This document shows, piece after piece, positions 59,798-64,000 of a stretch of 64,000 nt of DNA (positions within the stretch are counted from its first letter, which is position 1; each line of letters opens with the position of its first letter). The position numbers were made by a program, and so were the translations under genes. The DNA comes from Hyphomicrobium sp. (GTDB taxonomy: Bacteria > Pseudomonadota > Alphaproteobacteria > Rhizobiales > Hyphomicrobiaceae), in contig NZ_JAIETU010000002.1 in assembly GCF_019744875.1 (NCBI RefSeq), positions 930,001 through 994,000 on the forward strand, read 5' to 3'. The notes under the pieces were generated by a model, which saw nothing but the letters and a program-made list of their open reading frames with translations, ran no database searches and was not told where the DNA came from.

Positions 59798-60986
59798 CGC
59801 CGCACACTCGCTCTTCACGGCGGCGCCGCTTCCCGTTTGCGCGCTGAGCGACAGCGAGCGGCTGGCTTGCCTGCGTCTGATCCGCTCGGCGCAGGTTGGT
59901 CCTGTCACGTTCCGCGAGTTGATCAATCATTTCGGCGGCGCGTCCGAAGCGCTCAAGGCCCTGCCGACGATGGCGCGGCGCTCAGGCCGGCCGTTGCGGA
60001 TTTGCCCCGAGGGCGAAGCCGAACGGGAACTCGCCGCCGCCCAGCGCGCAGGCGCAACGCCGTTGTTCACGATCGAGCCGGGCTATCCTGCGGCGCTGGC
60101 CGCCGTCGATGCGCCGCCGCCGATGCTCTACATCAAAGGCCGCGCCGAGCTGCTCGCGCGCCCAGCGCTGGCCATCGTCGGATCGCGTCATGCGTCGGCC
60201 GCGGGGCTCAAGATCTCGCGCCTGTTCGGCAGCGACCTCTCCGAGGCGGGCTTTGTGATCGTCTCAGGTCTCGCGCGCGGTATCGACGCGGCCGCGCATC
60301 AGGCGAGCCTGCGGCGCGGGACCGTCGCCGTGCTCGCAGGCGGGATCGACATCGTCTATCCGCCGGAGCATGCGGCGCTGCAGTCCGAGATCGGCGAAAC
60401 CGGGTGTCTCGTGACGGAGCAGCCCCCGGGCTTCGTGCCGCGTGGCAAGGATTTCCCGCGGCGCAATCGGCTGATTTCGGGATTGTCGCTCGGGGTCGTC
60501 GTCGTCGAGGCGGCGCGGCGTTCGGGAACGCTCGTCACGGCGAGGTTCGCCGCTGAGCAGGGCCGCGAAGTATTCGCGCTACCGGGCCACCCGCTCGATC
60601 CACGCGCGGAAGGGACCAACCAGCTCCTGAAATCCGGCGCGACGTTCGTCACGCAGCCGCAAGACGTGCTGGATGCACTCGCCCCGCAACTGACGCCATC
60701 CGCTTTGCGGGAGCACGCACCGGACACTTGGGACCAGAGTTGGCAGCAGGGCGAGGCTTCCCACCAGAGCGCACGCGCGGCGGCGGCGCCGGTCATGCTC
60801 GGGCCGAACGACGGCGACCGCGTGCTGGCCGCGCTTGGACCGCATCCCATCGACATCGACGAACTCGCCCGGGCAACGGGTCTCGGGGCGCGGGAGATGC
60901 GCGTCCTCTTGATGGAACTGGATCTCGCGGGCGAGATCACCCGCCACGGGTTTCAACTTGTGTCGCGCGATCCTGACAAACTCTGA
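59784..60986 (+). CDS. dprA: DNA-processing protein DprA
   Basis: 400 residues from GTG 59784 (GAGGAG upstream inside plsY). Extended Rossmann fold: [41 protein letters not shown] and [14 protein letters not shown]-terminal winged-helix domain (about 330-395) ends HGFQLVSRD. It loads RecA on incoming single-stranded DNA during transformation. The usual downstream topA is absent; the next genes are on the opposite strand. Confidence 0.95.
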   Translation: MPKRDAAHSLFTAAPLPVCALSDSERLACLRLIRSAQVGPVTFRELINHFGGASEALKALPTMARRSGRPLRICPEGEAERELAAAQRAGATPLFTIEPGYPAALAAVDAPPPMLYIKGRAELLARPALAIVGSRHASAAGLKISRLFGSDLSEAGFVIVSGLARGIDAAAHQASLRRGTVAVLAGGIDIVYPPEHAALQSEIGETGCLVTEQPPGFVPRGKDFPRRNRLISGLSLGVVVVEAARRSGTLVTARFAAEQGREVFALPGHPLDPRAEGTNQLLKSGATFVTQPQDVLDALAPQLTPSALREHAPDTWDQSWQQGEASHQSARAAAAPVMLGPNDGDRVLAALGPHPIDIDELARATGLGAREMRVLLMELDLAGEITRHGFQLVSRDPDKL

Positions 60987-60998
60987 CCCAGCGGTGGC

Positions 60999-61187
60999 TC
61001 AGCGGCCGTCGCGTGCGCGCAGTGCCGCTTCCCGGTGGGCGAGGATCAACAACAGCTCCAGCGTGTTCAGATCATGCTTGGCTGCAAGATCCCTCATCTC
61101 AAGCAATATCTCCGAGATGTACTCAATAGTGTCCTGCTGACTTGGTCCGAAACTCGACTGCAATTCTGATTTTGAAGTATTTCGCAC
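60999..61187 (-). CDS. Small conserved hypothetical protein
   Basis: 62 residues with a helical core: DTIEYISEILLEMRDLAAKHDLNTLELLLILAH is one continuous amphipathic region (written here only in part, EILLEMRDLAAKH). Small proteins with this helix are common in Hyphomicrobiales, with no assigned role. It lies 12 bases after dprA on the other strand. Confidence 0.65.
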   Translation of the reverse strand: MRNTSKSELQSSFGPSQQDTIEYISEILLEMRDLAAKHDLNTLELLLILAHREAALRARDGR

Positions 61188-61379
61188 GGCCTAACCTCGT
61201 GGTTGCCGAACTTGGGGTGAACCCAAATCACCCTCCGACGCGAGCGTCCGACGTCAAACTACATTCTGCCCTAATAGGTTGCAAAGCTATTTTTCCATAT
61301 CTTAAAGTTGCAACTCAGATTTGGAAGCTGGTACAGGCGAAGAGGTGCGGGATGCACGGCCTGGCGCACGACGCGCGCG

Positions 61380-62906
61380 TCAGGCCGTCAGGTGTTCCGG
61401 CTGAGAGCGCAAAAGCCCTTCTTCGAAGGTCGCGCGCGATACGGGCCTGCCGAACAGATAGCCTTGCAGCAGATCGCACCCCGCGCGGCCAAGCCACAGC
61501 GCCTGCGCCTCTGTCTCGACGCCTTCGGCCACGAGCTCGACGCCGATCGCCTTCGCAATTTCTCCGATGGCGCTCACGATCGCGCGCGCGCGGACGTCCG
61601 TGGCGACGTCCGAGATCAACGACCGGTCGAGCTTTAACGTATGGATCGGCAGGCGCCGCAGGTAGCCGATGCTCGAGTATCCGCTGCCGAAGTCATCGAG
61701 AGCGATACGCACGCCGCGCTGCTTCAGCTCCTCGAGCTGGCTGCTGACGGCATGCAGATCGTAGATCAGCGCCTCTTCCGTGATTTCGAGCTGGAGCGCG
61801 TTATGCGGAAATCCGGTGCACTCGAGAATATCGGTCACGTCGTCCAGCAGCGATCCAAGTTTGAACTGGCCGGGCGACACGTTGACCGAAAGATACTGCA
61901 ATCGCTGCTGCTCGACCCAAGGGCGCGCGGCGCGACAGCTTGCGGAGAGCACGCTCACGAAGAGCTCGCGCATAAGACCGCATTCTTCGAGCACCCGGAT
62001 GAACTTGTCTGGCGTTGCGATCGAGCCGTCGGCCTTGCGCCAGCGCGCCAAGACTTCGGCCGCGACCGTGTCTCCGGCGCTGACACTTCGAATGGGCTGA
62101 TACCACGGCTCGATATCGCCGTTGCGCAGGGCGAGCCTGAGAGCGTTCTCGAGCGTCTGGCGCTGGTGGATCTCCTCGTTCATCGTCGCGCTGAACGGGG
62201 TGTGGACCGAGCGGCCGGATGCCTTCGAGCGATAGAGCGCAATATCGGCGAAGCGCTGCAGATCGATCATGTTGCAGGCGTCATCGGGCACGACCGCCGA
62301 GCCGATCGAGCAGGCGACCGGCAATGTCCTGCCGCGGAAGCCGAGAGCGTTCTGGAACTCGACCATGATGCGCTCGGCGACGCGTTCCACGTCGCGCGGC
62401 GACTCGATGAAGTTGCAGATGACGGCGAACTCGTCTCCCCCGAGGCGAGCGACGATGTCGTGTCCGCGAATGGCCTTCTTGATCATGGCCGCCGCGTGCT
62501 GCAGCACAGCGTCGCCGGCGTCGTGGCCGACGGTGTCGTTGATTTCCTTGAAGCGGTCGAGATCGATGAACAACAGCGCGAAGCGATGGTTGCCGACGCT
62601 CCAACCTTCGATGGCCTCCGTCAGAAGGCGCGTGAAGCACATGCGGTTGGCCAAGCCGGTCAACTGATCGCGTTCGGCGAGCCTGACGGCGTTCTCTCGC
62701 GCCGTCACCAATTCCTGCGTGCGCTCAACGACGCGCTGCTCCAGCCCCTCGGCCAATGCGATGAGCTTCTGATTGGCGTGGTAGAGCTCGGTCGATTTCT
62801 GCTCGAGGAGCTTTTCAGCCTCGTGACGCGCGGCACGCTCGCGTTCCACGCGCCGTTCCAGCCGCCGAACCTTTTCGTCGTCGCTGCTTTCGCCCTCGCC
62901 GTTCAT
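61380..62906 (-). CDS. GGDEF-EAL c-di-GMP enzyme
   Basis: 508 residues. A coiled-coil N-terminus (about 10-75) connects to a GGDEF domain with GGDEF at 156-160 and an RGHD inhibitory site (147-150) five residues before it, so the cyclase is feedback-capable. The EAL domain (about 250-500) has EVL at 284-286, N342, E374 in LEITEE, DDFGSGYS at 404-411, K425 and E461, i.e. all catalytic residues with EVL for EAL. It could make or break c-di-GMP. The ATG overlaps the H-NOX stop (ATGA), so it is the H-NOX partner. No N-terminal sensory domain besides the coil. Confidence 0.95.
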   Translation of the reverse strand: MNGEGESSDDEKVRRLERRVERERAARHEAEKLLEQKSTELYHANQKLIALAEGLEQRVVERTQELVTARENAVRLAERDQLTGLANRMCFTRLLTEAIEGWSVGNHRFALLFIDLDRFKEINDTVGHDAGDAVLQHAAAMIKKAIRGHDIVARLGGDEFAVICNFIESPRDVERVAERIMVEFQNALGFRGRTLPVACSIGSAVVPDDACNMIDLQRFADIALYRSKASGRSVHTPFSATMNEEIHQRQTLENALRLALRNGDIEPWYQPIRSVSAGDTVAAEVLARWRKADGSIATPDKFIRVLEECGLMRELFVSVLSASCRAARPWVEQQRLQYLSVNVSPGQFKLGSLLDDVTDILECTGFPHNALQLEITEEALIYDLHAVSSQLEELKQRGVRIALDDFGSGYSSIGYLRRLPIHTLKLDRSLISDVATDVRARAIVSAIGEIAKAIGVELVAEGVETEAQALWLGRAGCDLLQGYLFGRPVSRATFEEGLLRSQPEHLTA

Positions 62907-63448
62907 GCGTGGTGCCTGATCGAAAATCTGACAAAACTCTCCGGGCCGTCGCCGATCCTCTGGGTCGTGACCGCGACCGGCTCACGATAGTGCTCGGAGG
63001 CTGCCTCGATCATGCCCTCGGCGAGCGCCGCCAATGGCCGGCAGCTCTTGTAATCGAGGTCGAGCTGGTCGCCGGATCGGGAATAGGTGTCGAAGGCCGG
63101 AAGCTCGGCGTCGGGATAGAGCTTCTTGACCTCGACGTGAATCTGATCGTTCACGCTTTCGAGGAAGTCGAACAGGCTCCCTTTCGCGTCGAAGAACTGC
63201 GGATAGAGGACAGCAAACCGGACGCACAAGTAGCGGCCGAACCCGTGCAGCAGGTTCGGCATGGGGACCGAGGTTCGCTTCGAAAGCGCACTGACGAGAG
63301 CTGCCATGTCCTGGAAAGGGTACGTTCCGACCGCCGTGAACGCTCCGCCGTGCTCGAAGCTGCAGTCATCGATGATGTCGTCCACCATGTCGCTACTTAT
63401 GGTTGACCCGACGTAGTCGAGAAACTCCGTGAATACGATGCCCTTCAT
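62903..63448 (-). CDS. H-NOX nitric-oxide sensor protein
   Basis: 181 residues from ATG 63448 (GGGGGCG upstream). H-NOX features: N-terminal MKGIVFTEFLDYV, proximal haem ligand H104 in QIHVEVKKLYP, and the haem-carboxylate clamp Y133-x-S135-x-R137 in YKSCR. The distal Tyr of O2-binding members (about 140) is absent, so it should be NO-selective. It binds haem b and should change the activity of the coupled GGDEF-EAL protein. This H-NOX / diguanylate cyclase pair is known in Shewanella and Legionella. Confidence 0.93.
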   Translation of the reverse strand: MKGIVFTEFLDYVGSTISSDMVDDIIDDCSFEHGGAFTAVGTYPFQDMAALVSALSKRTSVPMPNLLHGFGRYLCVRFAVLYPQFFDAKGSLFDFLESVNDQIHVEVKKLYPDAELPAFDTYSRSGDQLDLDYKSCRPLAALAEGMIEAASEHYREPVAVTTQRIGDGPESFVRFSIRHHA

Positions 63449-63601
63449 CGTCAACGCCCCCGTATCGACGCGTAAATTCTGACGATCAAACGTTATGTTT
63501 CCGTTTATGGGCCGTCGTCTGATAGTACACCTTCGTGCACGCTCAGATTGTCCACGCGAGGAGTAATTCCCGCATTGACTGCAGGTCGCATCAGTTTTTC
63601 C

Positions 63602-63641
63602 TATCGATCCTATCTGCTAATATGAATTTCTCTTATCGATA
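63602..63641 (+). promoter_or_regulatory. Possible OxyR/LysR-type site before katA
   Basis: Two TATCGAT motifs (63602-63608 and 63634-63640), centres 32 bp apart, with a direct CCTATC repeat at the first. They lie 40-80 bases before the catalase start. The pattern resembles the ATAG/CTAT repeated layout of OxyR sites but does not match strictly. Confidence 0.35.
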
Positions 63642-63678
63642 CGCCTGCTACTTGTCTGGAAACTCTCTAAACAGGCGG

Positions 63679-64000
63679 ATGGACATGACCAAAACGACGC
63701 TCACAACGACCAACGGCGCTCCCGTCGCCGACAACCAAAACTCGTTGTCGGCCGGCCCGCGCGGCCCCTTGCTGCTGCAGGACTTCCATCTTCTCGAAAA
63801 GCTCGCCCACCAGAACCGCGAGCGCATTCCTGAGCGCACCGTGCATGCCAAGGGCTGGGGCGCGTACGGCACCTTCAAGGTGACGCACGACATCACGAAG
63901 TATTCGAAGGCGTCGATCTTCTCCAAGGTCGGCAAGGAGACGCCACTGATCCTCCGCTTCTCGACGGTCGCCGGCGAGCAGGGCGCAGCCGATGCCGAGC
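63679..64000 (+). CDS. katA: Catalase (N-terminal part; window ends)
   Basis: At least 107 residues, cut by the window end. The N-terminus includes [20 protein letters not shown] and [19 protein letters not shown], then [15 protein letters not shown] with the catalytic His (H56), and [14 protein letters not shown]. This is a monofunctional haem catalase; small- and large-subunit classes cannot be separated here. ATG at 63679 or 63685 (both preceded by CAGGCGG). Divergent from the H-NOX gene with a 230-base spacer. Confidence 0.95.
   Translation, partial: MDMTKTTLTTTNGAPVADNQNSLSAGPRGPLLLQDFHLLEKLAHQNRERIPERTVHAKGWGAYGTFKVTHDITKYSKASIFSKVGKETPLILRFSTVAGEQGAADAE

Overview
The window is about 64 kb of GC-rich chromosome, roughly 63-66% GC by eye, from an alphaproteobacterium, most likely of the order Hyphomicrobiales (Rhizobiales) and perhaps close to Hyphomicrobiaceae. 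This rests on gene content and order: hemP, an Irr-type iron box before bacterioferritin, rplM-rpsI-terC-argC, a petABC bc1 operon, gatCAB with a chorismate mutase inside, DUF2842, and fused membrane-type spermidine synthase. The genus cannot be fixed from the sequence alone. I found no insertion sequence, prophage, CRISPR array or rRNA. One tRNA (Tyr) is present. The right end cuts a catalase gene.

Layout. 0-6.7 kb: a YciE-like ferritin-fold protein, a MASE1 histidine kinase with a FixJ-type regulator, O-acetylhomoserine sulfhydrylase, hemP with a tiny downstream ORF, and small proteins. 6.9-11.3 kb: an OmpA-domain envelope protein with long K/Q/A repeats, tRNA-Tyr, rlmB and two small secreted proteins. 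11.4-15.3 kb: exopolysaccharide (EPS) locus A. 15.5-26.2 kb: housekeeping genes (HAD hydrolase, ribA, GH3 glucosidase, ECHDC3-like protein, rplM-rpsI, terC, argC, ctaA, DUF2842). 26.1-33.3 kb: EPS locus B (deacetylase, Wzz-like protein, OPX lipoprotein, glycosyltransferase, phosphoglycosyltransferase). 33.3-44 kb: a cNMP-patatin protein, a DevABC-type exporter, two related secreted proteins, an esterase, bacterioferritin and a receiver protein. 44-57 kb: mtnP, the bc1 complex, trmL, the extended gatCAB operon and a spermidine synthase fusion. 57-64 kb: ruvX, a MarR regulator, plsY, dprA, an NO-sensing H-NOX / GGDEF-EAL pair, and katA.

How the genes work together. EPS loci A and B together hold two lipid-linked sugar initiators, two Wzz-like chain-length proteins (both with degraded kinase domains), an outer-membrane export lipoprotein, a glycosyltransferase and a deacetylase; the H-NOX/GGDEF-EAL pair could link nitric oxide to c-di-GMP and so to matrix production, although that link is inference. 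Iron and redox genes (hemP, bfr with an Irr-type box, ctaA, petABC, H-NOX, catalase) are spread through the window. The least explained material is a set of low-complexity secreted proteins: the OmpA repeat protein, and the adjacent pair at 40.0-41.4 kb that share a C-terminal CKKFxPAIG motif.
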